A stretch of DNA of 64,000 bases from Mesorhizobium sp. NZP2077 (GTDB taxonomy: Bacteria > Pseudomonadota > Alphaproteobacteria > Rhizobiales > Rhizobiaceae): NCBI RefSeq assembly GCF_013170805.1, contig NZ_CP051293.1:5276001-5340000 (forward strand). Direction: 5' to 3'. Below the pieces are notes generated by a model that did not search any database, had not been told where the DNA came from, and saw nothing but the letters and a program-made list of their open reading frames with translations. The position numbers were made by a program, and so were the translations under genes. Shown here one piece after another: positions 8,247-16,669 of the stretch (position 1 is the stretch's first letter; every line of letters begins with the position of its first letter).

Positions 8247-9143
8247 TCAATAGGGCTGAATGCGGTTCTCCGAGAGCTTCGACCTCAGCCACCCGGCGAA
8301 GGCGTCCAGCACCGGATGCGAAGCCTTGGCGTGTTCGGAGACCAGGAAATACGAGCGCGGCGACTTGATCGCGATGTCGAACGGCCTGACCAGCCGGCCT
8401 TCGCTGAGTGCCCTGCGGCTGGTCAGTTCGTCGCCCATGGCAATGCCCTGGCCGGCAATCGCCGCCGAGAAGACGAGGTTCATATCGGAAAAGAAGATGC
8501 CGCCCTCGGTGTCCGGATTTTCCACCTTGGACAGCGCCAGCCAGCGCGCCCAATCCTCGGTGTCGTCGAGATGCAGCAGATTGGCACGCAGCACGTCCGC
8601 CGGCTTCGAAAAACCGCCGACCTTGTTCAGCAGCGTAGGACTGCAAAGCGGCGTGAAGGAGATTTCGCACAACAATTCGGCCATGCGGTTCGGCCAATTG
8701 CCGACACCGAAGGCAATGAAGGCGTCCGCCTCCGCATTGCTGACATCGTCGAGCCGCCTGGGCGTCAGGATGCGCAGCGCCACGTCAGGATACATCTGCC
8801 GGAACTCGCCGATATGGGTGCAAAGGAACAGCGAGGCGAAGCCTGGCGTACAAGAGACGGCGAACGAGCCGCCGACACCGGTGCCGGCATCGCGCGTCAC
8901 CGCGTCGCCGAGAACGGTGAGCGCCTTGCGCACATCACTGGCGTAGCGCTGGCCGCGCGGTGTGAGCGCCACGCCCTTCCCGATGCGTTCCAGCAGATCG
9001 AAGCCGAGATCGCGTTCAAGCAGCCGCAATTGATGGCTCACCGCGCTGCGGGTCAGGTGCAGTTCGTCGGCGGCACGCCAGACGCTGCCATGCCTGGCGA
9101 AACTGTCGAGCGCGCGCAGCGCCTGTGTGGATGGAATTCTCAA
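8247..9143 (-). CDS. LysR-family transcriptional regulator (GcvA-like)
   Basis: It encodes 298 residues. The N-terminal winged helix-turn-helix (about 1-62) reads LRALDSFARHGSVWRAADEL then LTRSAVSHQLRLLE, the usual LysR pattern. The effector domain follows, with IAMGDELTS near the C-terminal subdomain. The N-terminal pattern resembles the GcvA/AmpR branch. The gene is divergent from the M20 amidohydrolase gene at 9219, with a 75-base shared promoter region, and reads towards the ABC transporter operon. By LysR convention it would control both the divergent enzymes and perhaps the transporter. The effector is unknown. Confidence 0.9.
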   Translation of the reverse strand: MRIPSTQALRALDSFARHGSVWRAADELHLTRSAVSHQLRLLERDLGFDLLERIGKGVALTPRGQRYASDVRKALTVLGDAVTRDAGTGVGGSFAVSCTPGFASLFLCTHIGEFRQMYPDVALRILTPRRLDDVSNAEADAFIAFGVGNWPNRMAELLCEISFTPLCSPTLLNKVGGFSKPADVLRANLLHLDDTEDWARWLALSKVENPDTEGGIFFSDMNLVFSAAIAGQGIAMGDELTSRRALSEGRLVRPFDIAIKSPRSYFLVSEHAKASHPVLDAFAGWLRSKLSENRIQPY

Positions 9144-9218
9144 GAGGTGAACCGAATTTGCACGAACCGGGAAAACATATCACTTTTTGGCGAACCGCTT
9201 CACTGCTTTCTTTGCGGC
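9144..9218. promoter_or_regulatory. Divergent LysR/amidohydrolase promoter region with GAACCG direct repeats
   Basis: The gap between the divergent regulator and amidohydrolase genes carries the hexamer GAACCG three times in the same orientation, starting at 9149, 9164 and 9192. The spacings of 15 and 28 bases are not a clean LysR T-N11-A arrangement. It may be the regulator's binding region, but the assignment is weak. Confidence 0.3.
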
Positions 9219-10805
9219 ATGGACAAACCGGTGGCGACATCAGCGCAAGAGACCGCCCTTGCCTGCCTCGACGGCATCCAGCCGCTGCTGTCGGCGTGGA
9301 CACGCACCATCTTCGACTTCGGCGAGACCGCCTGGCGCGAATACCAGTCAGCCGCCTGGTATGTGGCGCGGCTGAAGCATGAGGGCTTTTCTGTCGAGGA
9401 AGGTTCCGGCGGCATGCCGACCGCATTTTGCGCCCACTGGACGAATGGCGCCGGGCCGACGATCGGCCTGTATGCCGAATATGACGCGGTGCCCGGCAAT
9501 TGCCAGGATGCGGTGACGGTGAAGCAGCCACGGCCCGGCCTTGGCATCGAGGCCGGCGGCCACACCGACCCGCATTCGGGGCTCGGCATGGCGAGCCTTG
9601 GCGGCCTGCTCGCCACCAAGGCGGCGATGCAGCGCCATGGCATTCCAGGCACGCTGCGCTTCACCGGCGAGCCGGCGGAGAAGGTGCGCGGGTCCAAGCC
9701 GATCCATGCCGCCAAGGGCTATTATGACGGCCTTGCCGGCATGATCTCCTTCCATCCCTTCTACATGCTGCCGCTCTGCAATACGGCGCGCTGGGACACG
9801 CATTGTGGCGCTGCCTTCGCGATGATCTACCGCTTCATCTGCGACGAACCCGAAAACTGGGTTCGCGCAAGCGATGGCGCGCCGATTCCGCAGGCACATT
9901 CAGCGGTGCGGGCACCGGGCGCCAACGACGCGCTGATGATGATGTACATGGCTTCCAAGGCGCTGCGCGACTCCATGCTGCCGCATCAGGGCGGCTGGTC
10001 GATCAGCGAGGCGATCCTGACTGCGGGCCAGGCGACTGCCGACAATCTGCCGGCGGGGCTGGCCGAAATCCAGTACATGATCCGGGTGCCGACCATCGGC
10101 ATGGCAGAGCAGGTCACCGCCGTCCTCGACCGCAATGCGGGGGTCGCGGCCGCGATCAGCGGCTGCCGCTATGAGCGGCATTGGGTGTCCAAGTCGCGGC
10201 CAGGGCTGGCCAACCACGCCATGGCCGGGATTACCTATGAGGCGCTGTCGACGGTAGGGCCGCCGCGCTGGGACGAGGCCGCCAAAGCGATCGGGCGTGA
10301 AATCCAGGTCAATGCCGGGGCTGCCGCGACCGAAAACCCGTTCATAGATGAGCTGGAGCGGCTGATTTCGCCACAGGAGGCCGAGGCCATCCTGCGCCGC
10401 GACCTGCCGCCTTCGCAGGTGAATTCAACCTCCGACGACTATACCGACATGAGCTGGCATGCGCCGATCGCACGCTTCTATGTCGCGCGTCCGGCGTTGC
10501 GTTCGGCGAATGGCCACGCCTATCCCTCCTGGGTGATGAATGCGCTGGGTGGCATTTCCGCCACCATCGATCCGATGGTCATTTGTGCTGCCAAGACGGT
10601 CGCGCTTGCGGCATTGCGCCTGCTCGAGGATAAAACCGCCCGTGATGCGGCGATGGACGAGTTCACTGCCCGCACCGGCGGCGGTGTTGGCGGTTCAAAC
10701 TGGATCGCCCCGCTCTGCGACTACGATCCGCCGATCAATTTCCGCTGGCCGGAATATGTCACCACGGCGCGCGGCCGCGACTGGTGGATTCCAAGCAATG
10801 CATGA
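9219..10805 (+). CDS. M20-family amidohydrolase (AbgB-like)
   Basis: It encodes 528 residues of the M20D metallopeptidase group that includes p-aminobenzoyl-glutamate hydrolase subunit B. Family features are GLYAEYDAVPGNCQDA, the metal-site region GGHTDPHSGLGMASLGG, FTGEPAEKVRGSKP, and a C-terminal QVNSTSDDYTDMSWHAP. It should hydrolyse an amide bond of an N-acyl or N-aryl amino acid in the cytoplasm. The ATG at 9219 is chosen because upstream in-frame codons lie over the divergent regulator gene; no good Shine-Dalgarno sequence precedes it. It is followed after 40 bases by the guanidino-group enzyme, suggesting a two-step breakdown of the compound imported by the adjacent transporter. Confidence 0.85.
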   Translation: MDKPVATSAQETALACLDGIQPLLSAWTRTIFDFGETAWREYQSAAWYVARLKHEGFSVEEGSGGMPTAFCAHWTNGAGPTIGLYAEYDAVPGNCQDAVTVKQPRPGLGIEAGGHTDPHSGLGMASLGGLLATKAAMQRHGIPGTLRFTGEPAEKVRGSKPIHAAKGYYDGLAGMISFHPFYMLPLCNTARWDTHCGAAFAMIYRFICDEPENWVRASDGAPIPQAHSAVRAPGANDALMMMYMASKALRDSMLPHQGGWSISEAILTAGQATADNLPAGLAEIQYMIRVPTIGMAEQVTAVLDRNAGVAAAISGCRYERHWVSKSRPGLANHAMAGITYEALSTVGPPRWDEAAKAIGREIQVNAGAAATENPFIDELERLISPQEAEAILRRDLPPSQVNSTSDDYTDMSWHAPIARFYVARPALRSANGHAYPSWVMNALGGISATIDPMVICAAKTVALAALRLLEDKTARDAAMDEFTARTGGGVGGSNWIAPLCDYDPPINFRWPEYVTTARGRDWWIPSNA

Positions 10806-10845
10806 CCGACCAACTCTTGAAAAACGAGCCCACGAGGAGAACCGC

Positions 10846-11778
10846 ATGACCGTCCATGATCGCATCGTCGCCGAGCCATTTTCGCTGCAGCGCCGCAATC
10901 CGGCCGGCGGCACCAAGCCGCTGACAGCCTGGGGCTTCGCCAACGAAACCGATGTTTTGACCGACGTGCTGCTAGGATCACCGAATTTCCTGCGCCATCT
11001 CTCGACCAGCTCGCTGTCGAGAAAACACCTGCGCGAGGCGCCCTGCAATGTCCAGATCGCCCAGGCACAGCACAAGGATCTGGTCGCCGCCTATGAGCAT
11101 TTCGGCGTCAACATCCACTGGCACGAGCCGACGCCGGAGCTGCCGATGCAGGTCTATTCCCGCGATTCCAGCGTCATGACGCCCTACGGCGCCTTCATCA
11201 CCGCCATGGCCAACTGGTGGCGGCGCGGCGAGAACTATGCCGCCATCCGCACCTATGAGAAACTCGGCATCCCGATCTACGACATGGTCACTGCCGGCAC
11301 GTTCGAGGGGGGTGACTTCAACGTTATCGAGGAGGGCGTGGTGCTGATCGGCTGCGGCGGCGCTCGCACGCAGGAGGAAGGCGCTCGCCAGGTCCAGTCC
11401 TGGTTCGACAAGGAGGGCTGGGAGACGCGCATCGCCTTCATCGACGAATATTACGTCCATATCGACCTGATGGTGGTGCCGATCGCCGAAAAGCTGACCG
11501 CCGTCTGCCTCGCCTGCACCGAGCCCGGCATCGTCGACTGGCTGAAGGGCAAGGGCCACGAGATCATCGACGTGCCGTTCCAGGACACGATGGCGCTCGG
11601 CTGCAACTTCATGTCGCTGGGCAAGGACCGGGTCATCGCGCCGACCTCCAGCAAGACCCTGATCGGCCAGCTCAAGGCGCGCGGCTTCGAGGTCGCGGCG
11701 ATCGACATGAGCGAGATCTCCAAGACCGGCGGCGGTATCCATTGCATGGCGCAGGCGCTGAAGCGCGAGGCGGCGTAA
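10846..11778 (+). CDS. Arginine deiminase/dimethylarginine dimethylaminohydrolase-fold hydrolase (amidinotransferase superfamily)
   Basis: It encodes 310 residues of the guanidino-group-modifying enzyme superfamily. The nucleophilic cysteine is C300 near the C-terminus (GGGIHCMAQ), the catalytic His lies in YYVHIDLMV, and acidic substrate residues lie in AGTFEGGDFNVIE and in YSRDSSVM. Such enzymes hydrolyse or transfer the amidino group of arginine or substituted arginines. GAGGAGA lies just upstream of the ATG at 10846. Coupling with an M20 amidohydrolase and a polyamine-type ABC importer suggests utilisation of an acylated or methylated arginine or another guanidino compound; this is inference. 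Deiminase, DDAH and amidinotransferase activities cannot be separated by reading alone. Confidence 0.8.
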   Translation: MTVHDRIVAEPFSLQRRNPAGGTKPLTAWGFANETDVLTDVLLGSPNFLRHLSTSSLSRKHLREAPCNVQIAQAQHKDLVAAYEHFGVNIHWHEPTPELPMQVYSRDSSVMTPYGAFITAMANWWRRGENYAAIRTYEKLGIPIYDMVTAGTFEGGDFNVIEEGVVLIGCGGARTQEEGARQVQSWFDKEGWETRIAFIDEYYVHIDLMVVPIAEKLTAVCLACTEPGIVDWLKGKGHEIIDVPFQDTMALGCNFMSLGKDRVIAPTSSKTLIGQLKARGFEVAAIDMSEISKTGGGIHCMAQALKREAA

Positions 11779-11852
11779 GAGGCACCGTCGCCGGCATTGA
11801 AAGGCAGGTGCGCCGCCTGCCCTGGACGGGTCCGTCATTGCGATCCAACGGG

Positions 11853-11879
11853 TTGTCCAATTTTCATGAGGATGGACAA
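11853..11879. repeat. Inverted repeat TTGTCCA-N13-TGGACAA upstream of the XRE-cupin gene
   Basis: Perfect 7-base arms lie at 11853-11859 and 11873-11879, separated by 13 bases, 57 bases before the regulator start. The half-site spacing of two helical turns centre to centre fits a dimeric repressor site. The stem is too weak and lacks a T-run for a terminator. It may be an operator for the regulator gene, with no direct proof. Confidence 0.35.
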
Positions 11880-11935
11880 CGCTCGGGATCGGTTTTACGA
11901 GTCAGCCCAACCAGCGGAGATGTTCGCGTCCCCCA

Positions 11936-12553
11936 ATGAACAAGATCGATACCCACAACAACAGGGGCGGCGACGAGCGCTCGACCGCCACCAGCCTCTT
12001 GCGGCTTGGTACAAGGCTGAAGCTCTCCCGGCAGACGCGTGGCCTGACCCTGAAGGCGCTCGCTGCCGCAGCCAACTGCTCTGAAAGCCTGCTTTCCAAG
12101 GTCGAGAACGGCAAGGTGTCGCCCTCGCTGCCCATGCTTCACCGGCTTGTGGAGGTGCTCGGCACCAATATCGGCTGGATGTTCGAGGAGTCCGATGGCG
12201 AGGAAGGCATCGTCTTTCGGGCCGGAGCGCGGCCGCTGATCGCGCTCGATCCGCTGCGACGCGGCGAAGGCATTTCGCTCGAGCGCGTCATTCCCTATTC
12301 GCCCGGCCATCTCTTGCAGTGCAACATCCATCATATCGAGGCGGGCGGTGAAAGTGCTGGCCCGATCCAGCATGCCGGCGAGGAAGTCGGCTATCTCCTG
12401 GAAGGAGCCATCGAACTGATGGTCGGTGAAAGGACGTTTCGCCTGTCTGCAGGCGATTCCTTCGTTTTCAACTCCGAACTGCCGCACTGGTACCGCAATA
12501 TCGGCGATGAACGCGCCAGCATTTTCTGGGTGAACACGCCGGCTACATTCTGA
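11936..12553 (+). CDS. XRE-family regulator with C-terminal cupin sensor domain
   Basis: It encodes 205 residues. Residues about 22-80 form an XRE helix-turn-helix (LKLSRQTRGLTLKALAAAAN then SESLLSKVENGKVSPSLPML). Residues about 125-203 form a cupin_2 domain (HHIEAGGESAGPIQHAGEEV, YLLEGAIEL, LSAGDSFVF, LPHWYRNIG) that probably binds a small-molecule effector. The same architecture is used by PuuR and other repressors of catabolic operons. It is followed after 142 bases by a sugar-type binding-protein gene whose promoter contains two matching palindromes, so it is the likely local repressor. The ATG at 11936 has no close Shine-Dalgarno sequence. Confidence 0.9.
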   Translation: MNKIDTHNNRGGDERSTATSLLRLGTRLKLSRQTRGLTLKALAAAANCSESLLSKVENGKVSPSLPMLHRLVEVLGTNIGWMFEESDGEEGIVFRAGARPLIALDPLRRGEGISLERVIPYSPGHLLQCNIHHIEAGGESAGPIQHAGEEVGYLLEGAIELMVGERTFRLSAGDSFVFNSELPHWYRNIGDERASIFWVNTPATF

Positions 12554-12590
12554 TCTGGCGAGCCCCTCGTTTCCCTTCGTTGAAGCTAAT

Positions 12591-12628
12591 TCAAGTCACT
12601 TGACAAGAAATCAAGTATCTTGAATTAT
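12591..12628 (+). promoter_or_regulatory. Promoter of the sugar-ABC operon with twin 13-bp operators
   Basis: Two similar palindromes, TCAAGTCACTTGA (12591-12603) and TCAAGTATCTTGA (12611-12623), have centres exactly 20 bases apart, about two helical turns. A TTGACA -35 hexamer (12600-12605) overlaps the first; 17 bases later lies a weak -10, AATTAT (12623-12628); the second palindrome fills the spacer. Binding there should block RNA polymerase. The likely ligand is the XRE-cupin protein encoded just upstream. Confidence 0.6.
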
Positions 12629-12695
12629 GCCCTTGCGCCCAGGCGCCAGGTGAGCCCGATCAAGGGCCTTTTCCGAAAAACCAAGGGGAACCGGA

Positions 12696-13637
12696 ATGCG
12701 TCTTACCAAGATCCTTTCAGGCTGCGCCGCAGCCATCGCCATGACCCTCGCGCTCGGCTCTGCCTCCGCCATGGCCGAGACCTACGCGCTCGTCACCATC
12801 AACCAGCAGGCTTTGTTCTTCAACCAGATCAATGACGGGGCGACGGCTGCTGCAAAGGCCGCCGGCGTCGACCTCGTCATCTTCAACGCCAACAATGTGC
12901 CGAGCGCACAGAACGACGCGATCGAGAACTACATCACCCAGAAGGTCGACGGCATCATTCTCGTCGCTATCGATGTCAACGGTGTGAAGCCGGCGATCAC
13001 CGCGGCCAAGGCCGCCGGCATTCCGGTCATTGCCATAGACGCGCAGATCCCGAATGGCGACAACGTCGCTTTTGTTGGCGTCGACAACACCAAGGCCGGC
13101 GAGGATATCGGCAAATTCTACGCAGACTACGTCAAGACCAAGCTGAACGGCACCGCCAAGATCGGCGTCGTCGGCGCGCTCAATTCGTTCATCCAGAACC
13201 AGCGCCTTGATGGCTTCAAGAAGGCCGTCACCGACAGCGGCCAGAAGGTCACCTTCCTCGACACCGTCGATGGCCAGAACGTGCAGGACGTCGCCTTGTC
13301 CGCCTCCGAGAACCTGATGACAGCCAATGCCGACATGACGACGCTTTATGCCACCGGCGAGCCGGCTCTGCTCGGCGCGGTTTCCGCCGTCACCAGCCAG
13401 GCCCGCACGGGCGACGTTAAGGTGTTCGGCTGGGACCTGACCAAGTCAGCGGTGCAAGGTCTCGAAGAAGGCTGGGTGATCGCCGTCGTCCAGCAGGATC
13501 CGGCTGGTGAAGGCAAGGCCGCCATCGAAGCCTTCGGCAGGCTGAAGAAGGGCGAGAAGATCGATCCGATCATCAATGTTCCGATCACCATCGTGACCAA
13601 GGAAAATGTCGGCCAGTTCAAGGACATGTTCAAGTAA
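12696..13637 (+). CDS. Sugar ABC transporter substrate-binding protein, RbsB-like (CUT2 family)
   Basis: It encodes 313 residues with a signal peptide (1-27, ending ASAMA) and a periplasmic-binding-protein type 1 fold. Family blocks are INQQALFFNQINDGATAAAK, the cluster NAIENY-like region QNDAIENYITQKVDGI, FVGVDNTKAGEDIG and FGWDLTKSAV. It delivers a pentose-like sugar or nucleoside-like ligand to the ATPase and permease downstream. GGGGAA precedes the ATG. A large GC hairpin follows the stop, as is common after highly expressed binding-protein genes. The ligand is unknown. Confidence 0.92.
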   Translation: MRLTKILSGCAAAIAMTLALGSASAMAETYALVTINQQALFFNQINDGATAAAKAAGVDLVIFNANNVPSAQNDAIENYITQKVDGIILVAIDVNGVKPAITAAKAAGIPVIAIDAQIPNGDNVAFVGVDNTKAGEDIGKFYADYVKTKLNGTAKIGVVGALNSFIQNQRLDGFKKAVTDSGQKVTFLDTVDGQNVQDVALSASENLMTANADMTTLYATGEPALLGAVSAVTSQARTGDVKVFGWDLTKSAVQGLEEGWVIAVVQQDPAGEGKAAIEAFGRLKKGEKIDPIINVPITIVTKENVGQFKDMFK

Positions 13638-13651
13638 TATCCTCCCAAGGA

Positions 13652-13698
13652 CGCCCGGGCCGCGCATCGACCTCATGGGTTGCCCGCGCGGCCCGGCG
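13652..13698 (+). repeat. Intercistronic GC-rich hairpin between binding-protein and ATPase genes
   Basis: CGGGCCGCGC (13656-13665) pairs perfectly with GCGCGGCCCG (13686-13695) around a 20-base loop, and outer CGC/GCG bases extend it. There is no T-run, so it is probably an mRNA stabiliser or partial attenuator. It would raise the binding-protein transcript above the downstream genes, as in other ABC operons. Confidence 0.55.
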
Positions 13699-13732
13699 AT
13701 CGGTTGAACTTGTCGCCTAGAGAATTGGAACC

Positions 13733-14533
13733 ATGATGAGCGATGGCGAGACCTACCGCGTCAGGATGACCGGTATTTCCAAACGGTACGGCCCTATCCA
13801 GACATTGGACGATGTTGCGCTGAACCTGAAGCCCGGCGAGGTGCTCGGCTTGGTCGGTGACAATGGCGCCGGCAAATCCACCCTGAGCAAGGTTCTGTCC
13901 GGCGCGGTCATTCCGGACTCAGGAACCATTGAGATCGACGGCAAAGCTGTTTCGTTTTCGTCACCAGCCGATGCCCGCGGCGCGCGCGTGGAAATGGTCT
14001 ACCAGGACCTTTCGCTCTGCGACACGGTGGATGTGGCGGGCAATCTCTTCCTCGGCCGCGAGCCGCGCCGCCATGTGCTCGGCGTGCCCTTTCTCGACAA
14101 CAGACGCATGCACGACCAGACGCGCGAGATGCTCGACCGGCTCGGTATCGTCATCGCCGACACCAGACTCAAGGTCGAAAACCTCTCCGGCGGACAGCGC
14201 CAGTCGATCGCCATCGGCCGCGCCGCCTCCTTCGATCCGTCGGTGCTGATCATGGACGAACCGACCGCCGCCCTTGCTGTGGCGGAAGTCGAGGCGGTTC
14301 TGGACCTCATCCGTGCCGTCAGCGCCCGTGGCGTCAGCGTCATCCTCATCACCCATCGGCTGCAGGATCTGTTCCTTGTCTGCGACCGCATCCAGGTCAT
14401 GTATGAAGGCCGCAATGTCGCCGAACGCAAGATCGGCGACACCAGCATCGAGGAGGTCGTCAACCTGATCGTTGGCCGGAAATTCACGGCACGTTCGGCT
14501 CGCGCCAGCCGCGATGAGGGAGTGCAGCTATGA
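13733..14533 (+). CDS. Sugar ABC transporter ATP-binding protein, single-domain RbsA/FrcA type
   Basis: It encodes 266 residues with one nucleotide-binding domain: Walker A at 42-50 (GDNGAGKST), VYQDLSLCDTV, signature LSGGQRQ, Walker B LIMDEPTAAL and the switch His in ITHRLQD. Most RbsA-type ATPases are tandem duplications of about 500 residues; this one is single, as in the rhizobial fructose transporter FrcA. Two adjacent ATG codons (13733 and 13736) are both possible. The gene overlaps the permease start by four bases (ATGA). Confidence 0.92.
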   Translation: MMSDGETYRVRMTGISKRYGPIQTLDDVALNLKPGEVLGLVGDNGAGKSTLSKVLSGAVIPDSGTIEIDGKAVSFSSPADARGARVEMVYQDLSLCDTVDVAGNLFLGREPRRHVLGVPFLDNRRMHDQTREMLDRLGIVIADTRLKVENLSGGQRQSIAIGRAASFDPSVLIMDEPTAALAVAEVEAVLDLIRAVSARGVSVILITHRLQDLFLVCDRIQVMYEGRNVAERKIGDTSIEEVVNLIVGRKFTARSARASRDEGVQL

Positions 14534-15549
14534 ACGTCACCTCTCCATCTGCAGATATTGGCGCCTCGCCGCTCAAGCGCGCCCACAACAGCACCTGGAA
14601 GGATGTAGCGGTAGCCAATGGCAGCGTCGTCTCCATCGCGCTGTTCTTCATCGTTGTCTGTGTGGTCTTCTCGCTAATCACCGGTTCCTTCCTGACGACG
14701 CCCAATCTGCTCAACATCGTGCGCCAGTCGGCGCCGCTACTGATCGTCGCGGCCGCCATGACCTTTGTCATCACCACCGGTGGCATCGATCTCTCGGTCG
14801 GGTCCGTGCTGGCGTTGACGGCGACGCTGTCAGCCGTCCTGCTGCAAGCTGGCCTGCCTTGGCCACTGGTCGTCGTCGCCATGCTGGCGCTGGGAGCGGC
14901 GATAGGCGCCTTGCAGGGTTTCTTCATCGCCTATGAGCGCATACCGGCCTTCATCGTCACGCTTGCCGGTCTCTCGGTCATTCGCGGCGTGGCGCTGCTG
15001 ATCACCGGTGGCTATTCGATCCCGGTCGAGCCGACCAGCTTCTTCGTCAACATCGGCAGGGCGTGGTTTCTCGGTGTGCCGGTACCGGCACTGCTCGCCC
15101 TTGCTGTCCTGATCGTCGCCTACCTCGCCTTCAACCAGACACCGTTCGGCCGCTATGTGACCGGCATCGGGGCCAACACCGAGGCCGTGCGCCGCGCCGG
15201 TGTCGATACGCGCTTCATGACGCTCTTCGTCTATGTCCTGTCAGGCATTGCGGCAGCGTCGGCCGGCATCATTCTCGCGGCCAGACTGGGGTCCGGCTCG
15301 TCGAATTCCGGCCAGGGTTTCGAGCTCGACGTCATCGCCGCGGTGGTGCTTGGCGGTACCAGCCTGTTCGGCGGGCGCGGCACGATCATCGGCACCGTGC
15401 TCGGCGCATTGACCGTCGCGGTCATCGGCAACGGCCTGATCCTGGCGCACATGTCGCCCTTCCTGACGCCGATCGTCACCGGCACAATCATCCTCGTCGC
15501 CATCTGGCTGAATTTCCGCCTGTTCAAGGGCGCAACGCGGAGCCGCTGA
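14530..15549 (+). CDS. Sugar ABC transporter permease, RbsC-like
   Basis: It encodes 339 residues with about eight to ten transmembrane segments of the branched-chain/ribose permease superfamily. Typical blocks are TPNLLNIVRQSAPLLIVAAA, TGGIDLSVGSVLAL, NQTPFGRYVTGIGANTEAVR and GGTSLFGGRGTIIG. Its ATG overlaps the ATPase stop (ATGA), and the next gene starts one base after its own stop, so the operon continues directly into catabolic genes. It forms the membrane channel of the CUT2 importer. Confidence 0.92.
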   Translation: MNVTSPSADIGASPLKRAHNSTWKDVAVANGSVVSIALFFIVVCVVFSLITGSFLTTPNLLNIVRQSAPLLIVAAAMTFVITTGGIDLSVGSVLALTATLSAVLLQAGLPWPLVVVAMLALGAAIGALQGFFIAYERIPAFIVTLAGLSVIRGVALLITGGYSIPVEPTSFFVNIGRAWFLGVPVPALLALAVLIVAYLAFNQTPFGRYVTGIGANTEAVRRAGVDTRFMTLFVYVLSGIAAASAGIILAARLGSGSSNSGQGFELDVIAAVVLGGTSLFGGRGTIIGTVLGALTVAVIGNGLILAHMSPFLTPIVTGTIILVAIWLNFRLFKGATRSR

Positions 15550-15550
15550 C

Positions 15551-16639
15551 ATGGATCATCTGTTCGACAACACCCCGAGGCAACGGGCGCCGATCGGTGT
15601 TCGCTCCGGCACCGTGATGACCGTTACCGGCCCGGTTGCGATCGCCGCCATGGGCGTAACGCTGATGCACGAGCATATCCTGCTCGATGGCGCGACATCG
15701 TGGAAATGCCCCTGCCATCCCGACGAGAAGAAGATCGCGGAGCAGCCGGTCAGCATGGAGATCATCGGCGAGTTGCGGATGAACCCCTACATGAACCGCG
15801 ACAACGTCTCGCTCGACGACAGCGACCTGGCGCTTTCGGAACTGGCGAAATACCGGGCGCTCGGCGGCCATACGGTGGTCGATGCGACCAATATCGGCAT
15901 TGGCCGCGATCCGGTGAAGCTGGCGCGCATCGCCCGCGCCTCCGGATTGCGGATCGTCATGGGCACAGGCTTCTACCTGCAACATACCCACCCCGACTGG
16001 CTGAAGGCGATGGATGTCGATGACGTCACCGAATTCCTCGTCAACGATGTCGGCGGCGGGTCGACGCAGCCCGAAGTCATGGCCGGTATCATCGGCGAGG
16101 TCGGCGTCAGCAAGGATTTCACCGATGAGGAGCGCAAGTCGCTGCGGGCTTCGGCCCGCGCCGCCAAGATCACGGGCGTGCCGCTGACCATCCACCTGCC
16201 CGGTTGGGAACGGCTAGCGCATGAGGTGCTCGACGTCGTCGAGGCGGAAGGTGTCGATCTCAGGCATACGGTGCTGTGCCATATGAACCCGAGCCACAAC
16301 GATCTTGCCTACCAGAAAAGCCTCGCCGCGCGCGGCGCCTTCCTGGAATACGACATGATCGGCATGGATTTCTATTACGCCGACCAGGACGCGCAATCAC
16401 CGTCCGACGAGCAGAACGCGCAGGCGATCCGCTCGCTGATCGAGATGGGGCTTGTCGACCGGATCCTGCTGTCGCAGGACGTCTTTCTGAAGATCATGCT
16501 GACGCGCTTTGGTGGCTTCGGCTACGGCTTCATCCTCAAGCATTTCGTGCCGCGGCTGAAACGCCGTGGTGTCGAGCAGTCGGCCATCGACAAAATGCTC
16601 ATCGACAATCCAAAGACCGTGTTCGCCGAAGGCTTCTGA
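15551..16639 (+). CDS. Phosphotriesterase-family metal hydrolase (putative lactonase)
   Basis: It encodes 362 residues of the amidohydrolase-superfamily TIM barrel. The HxH pair is H40/H42 in LMHEHILLDG. Further metal-site blocks are the residue-bridging IIGEVGVS (Glu where classical phosphotriesterase has a carboxylated Lys, as in PHP-type members), TIHLPGWE, LCHMNPSHNDL and the final Asp in LLSQDVFLK. Most natural members hydrolyse lactones or carboxyl esters rather than phosphotriesters. In a sugar import operon, opening of a sugar lactone or a similar hydrolysis is plausible. It begins one base after the permease stop. Confidence 0.82.
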   Translation: MDHLFDNTPRQRAPIGVRSGTVMTVTGPVAIAAMGVTLMHEHILLDGATSWKCPCHPDEKKIAEQPVSMEIIGELRMNPYMNRDNVSLDDSDLALSELAKYRALGGHTVVDATNIGIGRDPVKLARIARASGLRIVMGTGFYLQHTHPDWLKAMDVDDVTEFLVNDVGGGSTQPEVMAGIIGEVGVSKDFTDEERKSLRASARAAKITGVPLTIHLPGWERLAHEVLDVVEAEGVDLRHTVLCHMNPSHNDLAYQKSLAARGAFLEYDMIGMDFYYADQDAQSPSDEQNAQAIRSLIEMGLVDRILLSQDVFLKIMLTRFGGFGYGFILKHFVPRLKRRGVEQSAIDKMLIDNPKTVFAEGF

Positions 16640-16669
16640 GCCGCGGACCCAAGCAATAAGGGAGTATAC

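Noticed and set aside
8316..9218. Upstream extension of the M20 amidohydrolase frame
   Set aside because: It covers the LysR gene on the opposite strand, and the extra residues have no amidohydrolase character; the family start is at 9219.
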